Shown in pieces: positions 39,427-51,461 of a stretch of 64,000 bases of DNA. The stretch comes from an uncultured Fidelibacterota bacterium (GTDB taxonomy: Bacteria > Fidelibacterota > Marinisomatia > Marinisomatales > Marinisomataceae), in contig CABZHT010000001.1 of assembly GCA_902525615.1 (NCBI GenBank), positions 285,282-349,281 on the forward strand. The letters are read 5' to 3'. Numbering within the stretch: position 1 is the first letter of the stretch; each line of letters begins with the position of its first letter. Under the pieces are notes generated by a model, which was not told where the DNA came from, searched no databases, and was given only the letters and a program-made list of their open reading frames with translations. The position numbers and the translations under genes are program-made.

Positions 39427-40698
39427 TTAATCGTATCTCATTGAATCAATTGGATTCAACTTTGATGCTTTAATTGCTGGGTAGAGGCCAAATATTATAC
39501 CCATAGAAGCACAAATTTGAAGACTATAGAACACCCATTCATATGGAATTACAGGATTTTGTTCAAGAAAAGTAGCTACTACATTACCGAAAGATAAGCC
39601 TAAAATAATCCCAACAATACCACCTAGGATAGAAATTAAAATTGCTTCAATTAAGAATTGTAAAAAAATATCTAACCTTCTCGCACCAAGAGCTTTTCTT
39701 ATACCAATCTCTTTAATTCTTTCTGTTAAAGAAACTAGCATAATATTAGCAATTCCAATTCCAGCAACAATCAACGAAATACCTGCTACAAGACCAACAA
39801 AAATTTTTATAGATGATGTAAAGCTGCCAAAAGTATCCATTAATTGATCATTGGTTGCAATGTAAAAGTTATTTGGTTCACCTGGTGGAATTTTTCTTAT
39901 AGCTCTAAATACTCCAATAGCTTCGTCAGTTGCATCTTCCAAAGCATCCATGGATTCTGCTTCTAAAATAAGTTGAAGATCAGGTCTTCCTCTCCATCCT
40001 TTTCCTCCATAGTATTTTAAATACGTGCTGATAGGAATACCAATCATACTATCCATATTTTGACCTAACAATTCACCTTTAGGTTCAGTTAAAGCGATTA
40101 TTTCAAAAGGGATATTGTCAATTTCTATATTTTGTCCCACTGGATTTGAATATGGAAAAAGTTGCTCTTTAATATAATATCCTACGATAGCAACCCTATT
40201 AGCATTTTCTACATCAATATCTTGAATATTTCTTCCATCAAGGATATCATATTTTGAAACGGATAATACATCGCCATCAGAACCCCAAAAACTTGCAAGT
40301 CTACTTTTCAATTCTTCTTTTCCAACAGAGATTGTTCTATCGCTTGGTTCTTCCGTGGTTGTAGCAGCCATGTTAGTCACTAGAGTAAGATTTCGTTTTA
40401 ATTGCTCATATTCATCCCATGTAATTCTTGGTATTTTTCTTTTACCCCATCCTGCATCATTACCAAATTGTATTTGGACAGGATTATCTTTAGTAATGTA
40501 AAATATGTTGGTTTTCATATCTGCAACTAATGATTCAGTTGACTGTTCAAAAGTTTCTAAAACTGTCATAATTGCAATGATAGAAGAAACTCCAACAGTA
40601 ATACCCATTAGAGTTAACGCAGTTCTTAATTTCGTTTGACCAAAATAAAAAAGTACTCCACCGATAGCATCGACTAAATAATTTATTATTCTATTCAT
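39427..40698 (-). CDS. MacB-type ABC transporter permease
   Basis: LRTALTLMGITVGVSSIIAI, GIGIANIMLVSLTERIKEIGIRKALGA, LYPAIKASKLNPIDSMRY. Confidence 0.94.
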   Translation of the reverse strand: MNRIINYLVDAIGGVLFYFGQTKLRTALTLMGITVGVSSIIAIMTVLETFEQSTESLVADMKTNIFYITKDNPVQIQFGNDAGWGKRKIPRITWDEYEQLKRNLTLVTNMAATTTEEPSDRTISVGKEELKSRLASFWGSDGDVLSVSKYDILDGRNIQDIDVENANRVAIVGYYIKEQLFPYSNPVGQNIEIDNIPFEIIALTEPKGELLGQNMDSMIGIPISTYLKYYGGKGWRGRPDLQLILEAESMDALEDATDEAIGVFRAIRKIPPGEPNNFYIATNDQLMDTFGSFTSSIKIFVGLVAGISLIVAGIGIANIMLVSLTERIKEIGIRKALGARRLDIFLQFLIEAILISILGGIVGIILGLSFGNVVATFLEQNPVIPYEWVFYSLQICASMGIIFGLYPAIKASKLNPIDSMRYD

Positions 40699-41932
40699 CT
40701 CTTAAGGCATCAATAGGATTTAGATTTGCTGCTGTTCTGGCTGGAATCAAGCCTGCTAAAACACCAATGAAAACGCAAATAGTAAAGGTGTAAAATACTA
40801 GCAATAAGTCAAAACTTATTGGTAATGTTGCGCCATTAAAGTTTGGTATAGGAAAAGAAGCAAGTCCAAAAACGGTTAATCGAATGAGTGCAATTCCAAC
40901 CGATCCTCCAATAATTGCTATAGCCACTGCCTCGCTTAAAAATTGAGTTAATATATTGAAATTGGTTGCTCCCATTGCTTTTCTAAGGCCAATTTCTCTA
41001 GTTCTTTCTCTGACTGAAACAAACATTACGTTCATAATACCAATTGCAGAGACTACCAAAGAAATTCCTGTTACTAAAAATCCCATTCCCGCTATTGCAT
41101 TTTTCATTGTATTAAATTGTTTCATATATGCATCAGCTGAATTAACAGCAAAATTATCATCATCACCTGGAGGAATTTTTCTAGCAACACGCATAATCAT
41201 TTCAACTTCTTCTTTTGCTAACGGAATATCTTCGGGATTGGTTTGTAAAACCAGTTCATCAAAACCCCATCTTGTAAGTATTCTTTCAAATGTTGTTGAA
41301 GGCATAATCACTAAGTTATCCAATGTTCCACCTGGAACCATTCCTATACCTTGTTTTTTCAATTCACCAATAATTTCAAAAGTAACATTATTTAATCTTA
41401 TTTTTTTACCAATAGGATCTTTTCCTTGAAAAAACCCGTCTCTTACAGTACCCCCAACAATGATAACTCTTCTTTGAAGATCCCATTCATTTTGAGAGAA
41501 AAACCTTCCGTTCTCAATTTTTGTGCCACTTAACATATCTTGATAACTTGGGTATACTCCGTTCAATTGTAACCATGAGGCTTTATTTCCATAAGTTGCT
41601 CTAGTCCAAGTATTTTTTTTGATACTTACATCTGTAATATATTCACTGTATTGAGTAATATACTCTAATGAAGATTCTTCAATTTTTGGACGATTTCTAT
41701 ATTTCCACCAATCAAAATCAAAAGACCACGGCCACGTTCCAACATATACTTTATCATTACCATAATAATCCATTGATTTAGCGAATTCTTTATCAATGCT
41801 TGAAACTGCTGCAGAAACTATACTTACAGTGAAAATGCCAATTGTTAATCCAGAGGCAGTTAAAATAACTCTAGTTAAATTTGATCTTACAGAAAATAAA
41901 CCAATGATAATATTTTTAAAAAAATTATTCAT
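40691..41932 (-). CDS. MacB-type ABC transporter permease (start set to internal Met)
   Basis: [49 protein letters not shown]. Confidence 0.93.
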   Translation of the reverse strand: MNNFFKNIIIGLFSVRSNLTRVILTASGLTIGIFTVSIVSAAVSSIDKEFAKSMDYYGNDKVYVGTWPWSFDFDWWKYRNRPKIEESSLEYITQYSEYITDVSIKKNTWTRATYGNKASWLQLNGVYPSYQDMLSGTKIENGRFFSQNEWDLQRRVIIVGGTVRDGFFQGKDPIGKKIRLNNVTFEIIGELKKQGIGMVPGGTLDNLVIMPSTTFERILTRWGFDELVLQTNPEDIPLAKEEVEMIMRVARKIPPGDDDNFAVNSADAYMKQFNTMKNAIAGMGFLVTGISLVVSAIGIMNVMFVSVRERTREIGLRKAMGATNFNILTQFLSEAVAIAIIGGSVGIALIRLTVFGLASFPIPNFNGATLPISFDLLLVFYTFTICVFIGVLAGLIPARTAANLNPIDALRDE

Positions 41933-42614
41933 CTCTAGCAATTTTTCCATCAAAAATATCAATACGTCTTTTAGAAAGCTTTGCTACAGACTCTTCATGG
42001 GTCACCACAATAATTGTATTTCCATCCTTATGCAGTTTTGCGAAAAATTTCAAGATTTCGTTACCACTTTTTGAATCTAAATTACCAGTAGGTTCATCAG
42101 CCAAAATGATTGATGGCTTATTTACCAATGCTCTTGCAATAGCAACTCTTTGTCTTTGTCCTCCCGATAATTCATTAGGCTTGTGAGTCATTCTATCCTG
42201 CAAACCTACAATATGTAATGCCTCTTCTGCACGTTCTATCCTTTCTTTTCTTCCAAGTGAAGAATAAATCAAAGGAACCTCAACATTTTGCATAGCATTA
42301 AGTTTTGGAAGGAGATTAAAAGTTTGAAAAACAAAACCAATTTTTTCATTTCTAATATTGGCAAGTTGGTTATCATCCATCTCGGAAATTAACTCATCTT
42401 TAAATTTATACTTTCCTTTAGTAGGAACATCTAAGCATCCAATAATATTCATTAATGTTGATTTTCCAGAACCTGAAGGTCCCATGATAGAAATGTAATC
42501 GTTATCATAAATGCTTAATGATACATTATCTAAAGCCTTAACAACCGTTTCACCTAAGTTGTAGATCTTAGATACGGACTGAATAGATATAATTTCTTTT
42601 TTGGACTTAGCCAC
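41925..42614 (-). CDS. MacB/LolD-type ABC transporter ATPase
   Basis: [43 protein letters not shown]. Confidence 0.96.
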   Translation of the reverse strand: MAKSKKEIISIQSVSKIYNLGETVVKALDNVSLSIYDNDYISIMGPSGSGKSTLMNIIGCLDVPTKGKYKFKDELISEMDDNQLANIRNEKIGFVFQTFNLLPKLNAMQNVEVPLIYSSLGRKERIERAEEALHIVGLQDRMTHKPNELSGGQRQRVAIARALVNKPSIILADEPTGNLDSKSGNEILKFFAKLHKDGNTIIVVTHEESVAKLSKRRIDIFDGKIARDE

Positions 42615-43866
42615 GTTTACGACTTGGTCTAGAATTTTCTTTTACTTTAACAACAGCTCCATCATATAATTCTCTACTAATAGCAATAAAACTACCAGTA
42701 ACAATTGTCTCATCTACTTCTAATCCTGAAATAATTTCATAATCTCTATCTCCAACAATACCTGCTTCAACAATACGTTGCTCAACAGTATTATCATCTT
42801 TCAAGACAAAAACGACTGTTGATTTTTTTTGCTTGCCTCCAAATTGCTTTCTATTGGACCACTGTGACTCTCCATTAACACTAACCTCTGCAGAAAATCC
42901 TGATTTCTTTTCAGCGCTTTTGCCTGGTCTTGGAGTAGTCAATGCCTGAATTGGAATAGTAATAGCTCCTAGTCTTTCCTCTGTTATAATATCAACAGTG
43001 GCACTCATACCTGGTCTCATTCCATCAACTACTTCTAACATTTGCACTTTAACTTGAAAATTTGTTACTTGTTGAGATGAACCTCCGCTGGATGTAGTAG
43101 CAGCATATGCAACTTCTTTTACAAGGCCTTTAAATTTTTTGTTTTGGTATGCATCTACTTGAATTAAGGCTGTATCATTCAATGATATGTCAGCTATATC
43201 ATTTTCATTTACATTAACATAGACTTCCATTTTAGATAAATCTGATAATTTCATCAAGACAGTTGGACTAAACATACCACCTTGAGCTAAATCTCCTACT
43301 TCACCATCAATAAAAGTAATAGTTCCATCTTGTGGAGCAATTAATCTTAGCTTGGACAATGCATCTTCATCTTGAATTAATCTAGATTGAGCACCATTGT
43401 AAGCACTAAGTGCTGATGCATATGAGGAATTAGTAGTTTCCATTTCTTGATCTGATATAAGTCCTTGAGCATAAAGTTTTGATTGTCTTTCTTGCTGAGC
43501 TTTTCTTTGTTCAAGTTGTACTTTTGCTGCCTCAAGACTTGCTCTTGAAGCTTCAGTAGCAGCTTTTTGTTGACGATCATCTAATGACATCAAGAAGTCA
43601 CCTTTTTTAACAAAGTCTCCTTCCTTAACAGCAATTTTAGTAATGTAAGTGGTACTGTTTGCGCTAAGCTTAACTTCTGTTTCAGGAGTTAAAACTCCAT
43701 CTGCTACCACTTTGCTAGACAGATCTTTGGTCGAAACTTTTTGAACTGAAACTTCTAAAGTTCCATCATCATTATTTCCATTAAAGAATGATAACCCTAG
43801 AACAACAATTACAAGTCCTAAAATTTTCATTTTATGTTGCATAATTTTATCAATTAAATTTTTCAC
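42607..43866 (-). CDS. Efflux periplasmic adaptor (MacA/HlyD-like)
   Basis: [41 protein letters not shown]; lipoyl/HlyD-type architecture. Confidence 0.93.
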   Translation of the reverse strand: MKNLIDKIMQHKMKILGLVIVVLGLSFFNGNNDDGTLEVSVQKVSTKDLSSKVVADGVLTPETEVKLSANSTTYITKIAVKEGDFVKKGDFLMSLDDRQQKAATEASRASLEAAKVQLEQRKAQQERQSKLYAQGLISDQEMETTNSSYASALSAYNGAQSRLIQDEDALSKLRLIAPQDGTITFIDGEVGDLAQGGMFSPTVLMKLSDLSKMEVYVNVNENDIADISLNDTALIQVDAYQNKKFKGLVKEVAYAATTSSGGSSQQVTNFQVKVQMLEVVDGMRPGMSATVDIITEERLGAITIPIQALTTPRPGKSAEKKSGFSAEVSVNGESQWSNRKQFGGKQKKSTVVFVLKDDNTVEQRIVEAGIVGDRDYEIISGLEVDETIVTGSFIAISRELYDGAVVKVKENSRPSRKRG

Positions 43867-43875
43867 AAATACTCC

Positions 43876-45144
43876 TTATTTATATTTTTTGTCTAAAGTT
43901 CCAATAATATTATCTAGTGTTGCCATTTGAATCGCAGCATCATACTTAGTTGTAACTAATGAAGAGCTGGCTTGAATAACTGCTAATTGAGCATCAAGTA
44001 ACTCAAGAATATCAGCAGATCCTAGCTCATATTTTTGTTCGGCTAATTTTAAATCTTCCTCTGCTGATAATAAAATTTCCTGTTGAATAGGAATTAACTC
44101 TTCGTAATTATTTAATCGGTTTAATGAAGAATAAAGTTCAACCTCAGCATCTTTTTTGGCAGTGCCGAGTGAAGCTTCACTTTGAGATAACTGTAATTTT
44201 GAAATTTTAATGTCGTTCCTTTTTCTGAAACCATTAAAAAGAGGTATGCTTAAAGTTAAATTTGCACTTTTAATGTAATTATCCTCAAAAAATTGCTTAG
44301 TAATTTGATCGCTTGATGTAGCATTATAACCAAGGCTCATGCTTAAACTAGGTAAACTTGATGCCCATGACTGTTTAACGCCAATCTTTGCAGAGGTAAC
44401 TCTTCTATCTAAAATATTTAAACTTGGGCTATTCGAAAGCATTAACTGATACGCTTCATCAAATGAAGGTATTATTAAGTTAATTTCTACTTTTTTAGGA
44501 AGACGTATCTTAGTATCTGTACCAATAAGACCCATGCTATTTATTAGATTTTTAAAAGAGTTATTAAAACTAAGCTCTCTTGTAAGTAAAGTCGATTTAG
44601 CAGAACCATATCTCACAGTAGCTTTCAAATAGTCTGTTTTGCTCACAGCCCCAAGATCAAATCGTTGTTTAACCAAATCAAGTTGTCTTTTTGATAGGTT
44701 TAAATCTTCTTTAGCAATTTCATACAACTCAGAGTCTTTTAAATGTTGATAATAAAATGTATATACATTTAAAATTATTCTAGATGTTGTTTCTCTTTTC
44801 TGAATTTTAGTGATTTGATAAGAATTATCGCTTTGACGAACAGAATTAACTTTTCCTCCAAAATTGAATAAACTTTGAGATAAGTTGACACCTCCAGAAT
44901 ATGATTCTGATCTTGAAATAATAGAGTTTCCATAAGTTGTTTCTCTATAAGAATTACTAGCACTTATTGATGGCAATAGTAATGCAGCCGATGAATTTCT
45001 ATTCAACTGAGCAATTCTAACATCTTTTTCTGCATTAGTTATCGCAGACTTGTTTTCTAATGCAATTCTAACTGCCTCATCAACGCTTAAGGTTTGAGCG
45101 CTTATAATACTTAAAAGAAGTATAAATAATATTTTAGTCTTCAT
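43876..45144 (-). CDS. TolC-family outer-membrane efflux protein (start set to MKTKILF)
   Basis: Signal peptide; LSVDEAVRIALENKSAI; LAEQKYELGSADILELLDAQLAV. Confidence 0.94.
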   Translation of the reverse strand: MKTKILFILLLSIISAQTLSVDEAVRIALENKSAITNAEKDVRIAQLNRNSSAALLLPSISASNSYRETTYGNSIISRSESYSGGVNLSQSLFNFGGKVNSVRQSDNSYQITKIQKRETTSRIILNVYTFYYQHLKDSELYEIAKEDLNLSKRQLDLVKQRFDLGAVSKTDYLKATVRYGSAKSTLLTRELSFNNSFKNLINSMGLIGTDTKIRLPKKVEINLIIPSFDEAYQLMLSNSPSLNILDRRVTSAKIGVKQSWASSLPSLSMSLGYNATSSDQITKQFFEDNYIKSANLTLSIPLFNGFRKRNDIKISKLQLSQSEASLGTAKKDAEVELYSSLNRLNNYEELIPIQQEILLSAEEDLKLAEQKYELGSADILELLDAQLAVIQASSSLVTTKYDAAIQMATLDNIIGTLDKKYK

Positions 45145-45260
45145 TTTTTTCCTTGGCATTATATAGACGAAATATACGTCAAAAAGTTTCAATTTTTTAT
45201 CCCAATAAATATTATCAATAAAGGACATGTAAAGTAAAGTTTACATTTTGTAAAGCAAAG

Positions 45261-46682
45261 TTATTTTTTTTGTTGTTTAATTTGATCCAAAAATGACATT
45301 GCGGAAGAATAATCGTTGCTAATTTCACCATTAATGATTGCTTCTTCTACCATAGTCTTGATTTTTCCAACTTCCTTACCAGGACCCAAATCAAACATTT
45401 TCATGATCTCATCTCCTCTTACTGGAGATTGAAATGCTTTGAGCTTATCTATTTCAATCACTTCATTCATTCTTTTTTCAACTCTATCAAAATTGCCTAA
45501 ATACTTTGTGATATTTTTGGGATTTTTTGTAGTAATATCAGCTCTACATAATTTCATTAAATCATCAATTTCTTCACCAGCATCAACAATTAATCTTCTA
45601 ATAGCAGAATCAGTGACATCTTTTTTTGCTAAACTTATTGGCCTCAAATGCAATGCCGTTAGTTTTGCAATGTAATCCCTTGTTGAATTTGAAAATTTCA
45701 TATTAGAAGATATGCCTTTTAACATTCTTGCTCCCACATCATCATGTCCATAAAATGTATATCCTTTGGACTTACTTAATCTTCGTGTTTTAGGCTTAGC
45801 GATATCATGTACCAACGCAGCTAATCTTAAATCAAGCTTATCAGATAATTGTGCTGCATTATCAACAACTTCCAAAGTATGATAGAAAATATCTTTGTGA
45901 TGATATTCATTTGATTGATCAAGTCCATACATTACTGCAATTTCGGGAAATACAAATTCCATAAGACCTGCTTCTTGTAAAATATTTAATCCAATAGATG
46001 GTTTTTTGGTACCTAGAATTTTTAATAATTCATTTGTTTTTCTTTCTTGAGAAACTATTGTAATTCTCTCTGCATTATGTTTAATCGACTCTAAGCAACT
46101 AGGATCTATAGCTAATGATAGTTTTGATGCAAAATATGCTGCTCTCATCATTCTCAGTGGATCATCTGAAAATGTTCTATCAGAATCAAGAGGTGTTCTC
46201 AAAATTTTATTACTTAGGTCCTCCATTCCATTGAATGGATCAAAAAATTCACCAAAATTTTCTTTATTCAATGATACAGCCATTGCATTTATTGTAAAAT
46301 CTCTCCTTAATAAATCATCTTCAATATTAGACATTACAACTTCAGAAGGACTTCTGGAATATTCATCATACTTCTCAAGTCTTGCTGAAGCTACCTCAAT
46401 TTCATACTCTTTAAATGGAATTTTGGCAGTTGCAAATTTTTTAAAAGGAACGATTTTTGGAACGTCAATTCTTTTAGCTAACTTTTCAGCAAAATCAATC
46501 CCGTCTCCCTCGACCATAATATCAACATCAATTGATTCTGCTAAAGGATTTAGCATTAAGTCTCGAACACAGCCACCCACTAAAAAAGCATTTATCTGAG
46601 TTTCATCGCTCAACTTAGATATAACTTTAGAAATTTTGGCTAATCTCTTATTTTGGTTAATTATGTCTTTAATTAATGTCAT
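45261..46682 (-). CDS. CCA tRNA nucleotidyltransferase / polyA polymerase with HD domain
   Basis: AFLVGGCVRDLMLN, DLLRRDFTINAMAV, DDPLRMMRAAYFASKL, LAALVHDIAKP. Confidence 0.95.
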   Translation of the reverse strand: MTLIKDIINQNKRLAKISKVISKLSDETQINAFLVGGCVRDLMLNPLAESIDVDIMVEGDGIDFAEKLAKRIDVPKIVPFKKFATAKIPFKEYEIEVASARLEKYDEYSRSPSEVVMSNIEDDLLRRDFTINAMAVSLNKENFGEFFDPFNGMEDLSNKILRTPLDSDRTFSDDPLRMMRAAYFASKLSLAIDPSCLESIKHNAERITIVSQERKTNELLKILGTKKPSIGLNILQEAGLMEFVFPEIAVMYGLDQSNEYHHKDIFYHTLEVVDNAAQLSDKLDLRLAALVHDIAKPKTRRLSKSKGYTFYGHDDVGARMLKGISSNMKFSNSTRDYIAKLTALHLRPISLAKKDVTDSAIRRLIVDAGEEIDDLMKLCRADITTKNPKNITKYLGNFDRVEKRMNEVIEIDKLKAFQSPVRGDEIMKMFDLGPGKEVGKIKTMVEEAIINGEISNDYSSAMSFLDQIKQQKK

Positions 46683-46712
46683 TTTGTAAATTAAAAAATA
46701 TATAGGTCTATT

Positions 46713-47582
46713 ATGCTAAGAAAACTAATTAAAATTTCCTTACCAATAAAAATTTTTAAAGGTATTATTGTCATATTATTTTTGTCAGAATTAAATGCTC
46801 AGTTTAAAGAAGCAAATATAACTTTTGATGATCGACTGTTGAGAGATGACGAAAAATCTTCACTGTTTAATCTCAAAAATTCTATTCAAAGATTTTATAT
46901 TGATACCGTTTGGAATGATGAATATGATGATTTAGATCTCAAGTTAAATATTCAAGTTATTTTCGAGGGTAATGCAAATACAGGTAGCTCAGAATCTTTT
47001 CTAGTACAGTCTTTTTTTAGTAATAATATGGATTTACATTTTTTTGATAAGGGATCTCAATTTTCGCTTAGTCAAAATTCTTCGCTTTACTATGATAGTG
47101 TATATTATAACCCATTATCAAGCCTTCTTGGCTTTTATGGAAATATAATACTGGGTGCCGAATTAGATACATGGAGCTCTCTAGGTGGAACTCAGCATTA
47201 CGAAAAAGCTAGAAGTATAGCTGTGCGTTCTAGTGCATCAAATTTTTCCAGGGGATGGGAGCAAAGATTACTCTTAATTAATCTATTAACAGATAATGTG
47301 GGTTTGAGAAAACTTCGTTTTTCAACCTACTTATCATATGAACTTTTTGAAAATGGTAATATTGATGAATGTATATTAGCACTTGATAAATTGATTAAAA
47401 ATCTTGAGGAAATATTTAATAACTATTCACAAGAAAACTATACCAATATGTTTATGAAATACCATGGACCTAAAATTGGAGAAATAATGGAAAAATTAGG
47501 TCAAAAAGAGATGTTATTGGAACTTCAAGACTTAGACTCTCAAAGATCAAATATATATAAAGAATTTTATTCAAATATTTGA
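46713..47582 (+). CDS. DUF4835/PorD-like secreted protein
   Basis: Signal peptide; IQVIFEGN...FFDKGSQFSL...LLGFYGNIILGAELDTWSSLGGTQHYEKA pattern. Confidence 0.75.
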   Translation: MLRKLIKISLPIKIFKGIIVILFLSELNAQFKEANITFDDRLLRDDEKSSLFNLKNSIQRFYIDTVWNDEYDDLDLKLNIQVIFEGNANTGSSESFLVQSFFSNNMDLHFFDKGSQFSLSQNSSLYYDSVYYNPLSSLLGFYGNIILGAELDTWSSLGGTQHYEKARSIAVRSSASNFSRGWEQRLLLINLLTDNVGLRKLRFSTYLSYELFENGNIDECILALDKLIKNLEEIFNNYSQENYTNMFMKYHGPKIGEIMEKLGQKEMLLELQDLDSQRSNIYKEFYSNI

Positions 47583-48580
47583 TTGAAATATTTTTTACGC
47601 TTAAAAAAATAATCAATAGCTACACTACCATTATATATTAAATCAAGATTTTTTTGTCTTAAATCATTGTTCTTTCTCAAATTTATTATAACTCTCAAAT
47701 TATAGATCAACCAAAAATGAGAATAAAAAATCGCTAAAAATCTTTTAAAATCTAGAGTTAAAATAGAATAGATAGCTGCCATTTGATCTAAAATGAATCT
47801 TTTTATAATTAACATTCCTTTTTCAAATGATGGAGAATTTTTAATAAATAAAATCCATGAGTTTCTATGATTTAAGTAATGTGATTTAAATGAATTTTGT
47901 TTTATAGTTTGCTTTCCATAATGAAAAACAACAGAAGTTGGTACATTCCATATTCCCCAACCTAATGCTTGAAGTCTCCAGCATAAATCTATCTCTTCCA
48001 TGTAAGAAAAGAAAATGTTGTCAAAAAAATTTAATTCGTGTAACAATTCTTTTCTGATTATAAAAGCTGCACCAGAAGCCCAAAAAATTTTCTTAGCACT
48101 GTCGTATTGATTTAAGTCTTTTTCAAGCGTATTAAATAACCTTCCTCTAACAAAAGGAAAACAATATTTATCAATATAGCCGCCAGCTCCGCCAGCATAA
48201 TCAAATGTATCTTTATCTATTGCATTTAGAATTTTAGGCTGAGCTGCACCCGCATGAGGATTTTTATCTAAAAAATTGATTAATTCTTCTATCCAGTTTT
48301 TTGTGTGCAATGTATCGTTATTAAGAAAAATAATATATTCACCTATAGCTTCTTTTGCTCCAAAGTTGCATCCTCCACTATATCCTAGATTTTTTTTTGA
48401 TTTTAATAAATGAATGGATGGAAATTGAATCTTAGCTTCATCCGATGATCCGTCATTTGAATGATTGTCTACAACAATAACCTCAAAACTATCAATAGAA
48501 ATATTATCAAATAATGATTGCAAGCAATCAAAAAGTAGCTTTTTACCATTATGGTGAGGGATGATAATTGATAACTTCAT
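47567..48580 (-). CDS. Family 2 glycosyltransferase
   Basis: LSIIIPHHNGKKLL, VVDNHSNDGSSDEA, NLGYSGGCNFGA, EIDLCWRLQALGW. Confidence 0.95.
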   Translation of the reverse strand: MKLSIIIPHHNGKKLLFDCLQSLFDNISIDSFEVIVVDNHSNDGSSDEAKIQFPSIHLLKSKKNLGYSGGCNFGAKEAIGEYIIFLNNDTLHTKNWIEELINFLDKNPHAGAAQPKILNAIDKDTFDYAGGAGGYIDKYCFPFVRGRLFNTLEKDLNQYDSAKKIFWASGAAFIIRKELLHELNFFDNIFFSYMEEIDLCWRLQALGWGIWNVPTSVVFHYGKQTIKQNSFKSHYLNHRNSWILFIKNSPSFEKGMLIIKRFILDQMAAIYSILTLDFKRFLAIFYSHFWLIYNLRVIINLRKNNDLRQKNLDLIYNGSVAIDYFFKRKKYFNQIFE

Positions 48581-51459
48581 TAGGAAGACTCTAACTGCAA
48601 TATTTCCTCAAGCAATTCTTTTGCATTATCATCAGCAGGATTCTTATTAATCCAATCATTTAATAATATTTTGGCTTCATCATACATTTCAAGATTTTTG
48701 TAACTAAAAAAAAGTAGGTAAATAATTTCTGGAAGTGACTGTTGCCAATCTTGCCATTCTGTTTCTGATATTTTTGTTGCTGTGAACCCTCTTCTTAAAA
48801 TTGACTGTTCAATAAGCTTATAATTCTGGTATATAGTTTCAAAAATTAATTTTGACTCATCATAATCTTCTAAAAGTTGAATGAAGGTCTTCCCATACAA
48901 AATATAGTCTTCAAGCAATAAATCTTTTCTTTCAACAAGCTCTTTCAAATGATATTTCATTTTAGCTTGATTACCTACACCACTATAAACTTGTGCAATT
49001 TGATATTGAAGTTGTTTTGAAGGTATAGGAATGATACTACTTGGCATAATTTCTTCCATTTTCAGAAGAACTGATTCAGCTTTTTGAAAATCTTCATTCA
49101 GGTAATGAGATATAGAAAGTCTAACAAATCCAGTACGATAATTTTGTACCAATCGACCTAGTTGAGGATCAACATATACGTTCTCATTTGCAAGATTTCT
49201 AAAGATATATCCTCTTTGATATTCTTTTGAAATATCCCTATCAATTAAATTGTATTTATTTGAATCGTAATCAGTAAACCAAGAATTATCCCCAATAAAT
49301 GATAATAAATTATCTGATATTTTATTTTGATTAATTATCTGATTTGAATTATTTACTAATCTGTATGCTAAACCTTCCATTTGTAAATAGTTATCAAGAT
49401 TTAGCATGCTTGTCGGTGAAACAGTTACGCCAAAATAAATGGGTCTATTCCAATTATTGTCATTAATTATTCTTAAAACCATAAGATCTTGTATTCTTAA
49501 TGCAACGCCTAAATAAGTAGGGTTTAATTCCCACTCAATTTTATCCATCTCATTATTGCTATCTTTTGGGGCATTTATAGAGATTTTCTTTGATTCCCAT
49601 CTTTTAAAATCTAGACTTTGAATTTCCTTATCGCTCATTTTAATAAATGGATTATCCTTATATCTTTCTCTTAATTGCTCTACATACCAGGTGGTATTTA
49701 AAAGACTCAAATTAGCAACTACTACATCAGTTCTTATTTGTTCAACTTCTTGTAAATACCATAAAGGAAATGTGTCATTATCTCCGTTTGTAAAAAGAAT
49801 TGAGTTTGGTTCACATGTTTGAAGCATATTATATGCCATATCCCAAGCAATGTAGTTTCCTGTTCTGTCATGTTCATGATAATTGGCAATTAAAATTCTA
49901 GTTGGCATAAATAGAATGAATAACCCTATCATAAAGTAAGATGATTTTAACTTAATTGACTTTTCTAGCAAAGAATCTGTAATGAAATTGATAAATGAAT
50001 AGATACCTAAACCAATCCAAATGGAAAAAGTCATAAAACTTGCTACGTAAGCATAATCACGTTCTCTTGGTTGTGGAGCATCTTGATTGAGATAAAAAAT
50101 AATTGCAATACCAGTCATTAAAAATAATGTCAATAAAGAAAATGCATCTTGTTTATTCTTTCTGAAGTGATATCCTATTCCAATTAAGCCCATTATAAGT
50201 GCAATTGGTAATCCGAATTGTCTCCAATCCACTCCATCTTCATCGGATGATGCTCCAACACTTGCAACAAATGGGTCTCCGCTGTTACCTTTACCTGCAA
50301 ATTGCCATAAGAAATATCTTAAATACATTTTTTTAATTTGGTAATTCCATAAAAAGCTTGCTTGAGATGGAATATCATGGAACATGTAATCCAATTCCTG
50401 ATCAAATGAAAACTGTGAGTTGTCATCAGCTGGAGATCCCACAATAGAAATTTTTGAAGGAAGATTATCAAATTTTCTTGGCAAAATAGTCATTTGACCA
50501 TATTGGTCTCGGTTTAGATAAGAAATAGCTTCAGAAATAGTTTCAGGATTATTTTCATCTATATTGGGATTTTGGCCAGATCGAATAAAAATTGCAAAAT
50601 ATGTAGAATAGCCAATTACAATAAGTAAAACAGATGATAAGAAAATTGATAAAAAAGTTTTGTTTGATTTAATTGAGTAAATCGTGGTTATAACCCACAA
50701 AATAATTAAAAAACATAGTCCAACTAATCCTAAAGATGCAGTTAATTGCGGGAGGCCTTTTATAATTACACTTTGAATTCCAAAAAAAATAATTAAAGAA
50801 AATATAAAGGTAAGAATCAAATTTTTGTTACTTAATTTTCCGATTGAAAAATATATTATTAGTCCAATAAATGGGATAGTTAAAAGATTAAGTAAATGTA
50901 AACCTGTTGCTAATCCAATGATATAACTGATAAATATTAAGTATATGATATGATTGGAATCATGAATTTTTTGAGACCAGCGCATTATTATGAATACAAC
51001 AAGAGTAGTCATAAATCCGCTAAAAGCATAAACTTCCGTTTCAACAGCGTTAAACCAATGACTATGAGTAAATGCAAAAGTCAAAGAAGCAGTTAAAGAG
51101 GACCACATTTTAAAAAACTTATTTTTATCATTTGGATCTACCCTATCAATGAATTGATTACAAATAAGAAATAGGAGACTAATGGTTAATGCACTTATTA
51201 TAGGTGAAAAAATATTCACCCTGAATGCAATATCACTACTGATGGGTATTAGACTAAAAAATTTACCAACCAATAAAAATAGTGGACTCCCTGGAGGATG
51301 AGGTACTCCTAAAATATAAGAAGTTGCTATAAACTCTCCAGTATCCCAGAAAGATACTGTAGGAGCCATTGTTGAAAAATATACTGTGAATGTTATCAGA
51401 AAAATAACTCCAGCAATTAGATTTTCTAATTTTTTGCTATAAGTAGTAAAAAAACTCAA
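48580..51459 (-). CDS. DUF2723 multi-pass membrane protein with C-terminal TPR-like region
   Basis: TVSFWDTGEFIATSYILGVPHPPGSPLFLLVGK; ILFTNGDNDTFPLWYLQEVE. Confidence 0.93.
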   Translation of the reverse strand: MSFFTTYSKKLENLIAGVIFLITFTVYFSTMAPTVSFWDTGEFIATSYILGVPHPPGSPLFLLVGKFFSLIPISSDIAFRVNIFSPIISALTISLLFLICNQFIDRVDPNDKNKFFKMWSSLTASLTFAFTHSHWFNAVETEVYAFSGFMTTLVVFIIMRWSQKIHDSNHIIYLIFISYIIGLATGLHLLNLLTIPFIGLIIYFSIGKLSNKNLILTFIFSLIIFFGIQSVIIKGLPQLTASLGLVGLCFLIILWVITTIYSIKSNKTFLSIFLSSVLLIVIGYSTYFAIFIRSGQNPNIDENNPETISEAISYLNRDQYGQMTILPRKFDNLPSKISIVGSPADDNSQFSFDQELDYMFHDIPSQASFLWNYQIKKMYLRYFLWQFAGKGNSGDPFVASVGASSDEDGVDWRQFGLPIALIMGLIGIGYHFRKNKQDAFSLLTLFLMTGIAIIFYLNQDAPQPRERDYAYVASFMTFSIWIGLGIYSFINFITDSLLEKSIKLKSSYFMIGLFILFMPTRILIANYHEHDRTGNYIAWDMAYNMLQTCEPNSILFTNGDNDTFPLWYLQEVEQIRTDVVVANLSLLNTTWYVEQLRERYKDNPFIKMSDKEIQSLDFKRWESKKISINAPKDSNNEMDKIEWELNPTYLGVALRIQDLMVLRIINDNNWNRPIYFGVTVSPTSMLNLDNYLQMEGLAYRLVNNSNQIINQNKISDNLLSFIGDNSWFTDYDSNKYNLIDRDISKEYQRGYIFRNLANENVYVDPQLGRLVQNYRTGFVRLSISHYLNEDFQKAESVLLKMEEIMPSSIIPIPSKQLQYQIAQVYSGVGNQAKMKYHLKELVERKDLLLEDYILYGKTFIQLLEDYDESKLIFETIYQNYKLIEQSILRRGFTATKISETEWQDWQQSLPEIIYLLFFSYKNLEMYDEAKILLNDWINKNPADDNAKELLEEILQLESS

Positions 51460-51461
51460 CT

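Noticed and set aside
40956-41429. 157-aa plus-strand ORF
   Set aside because: Antisense to a clear MacB-type permease.
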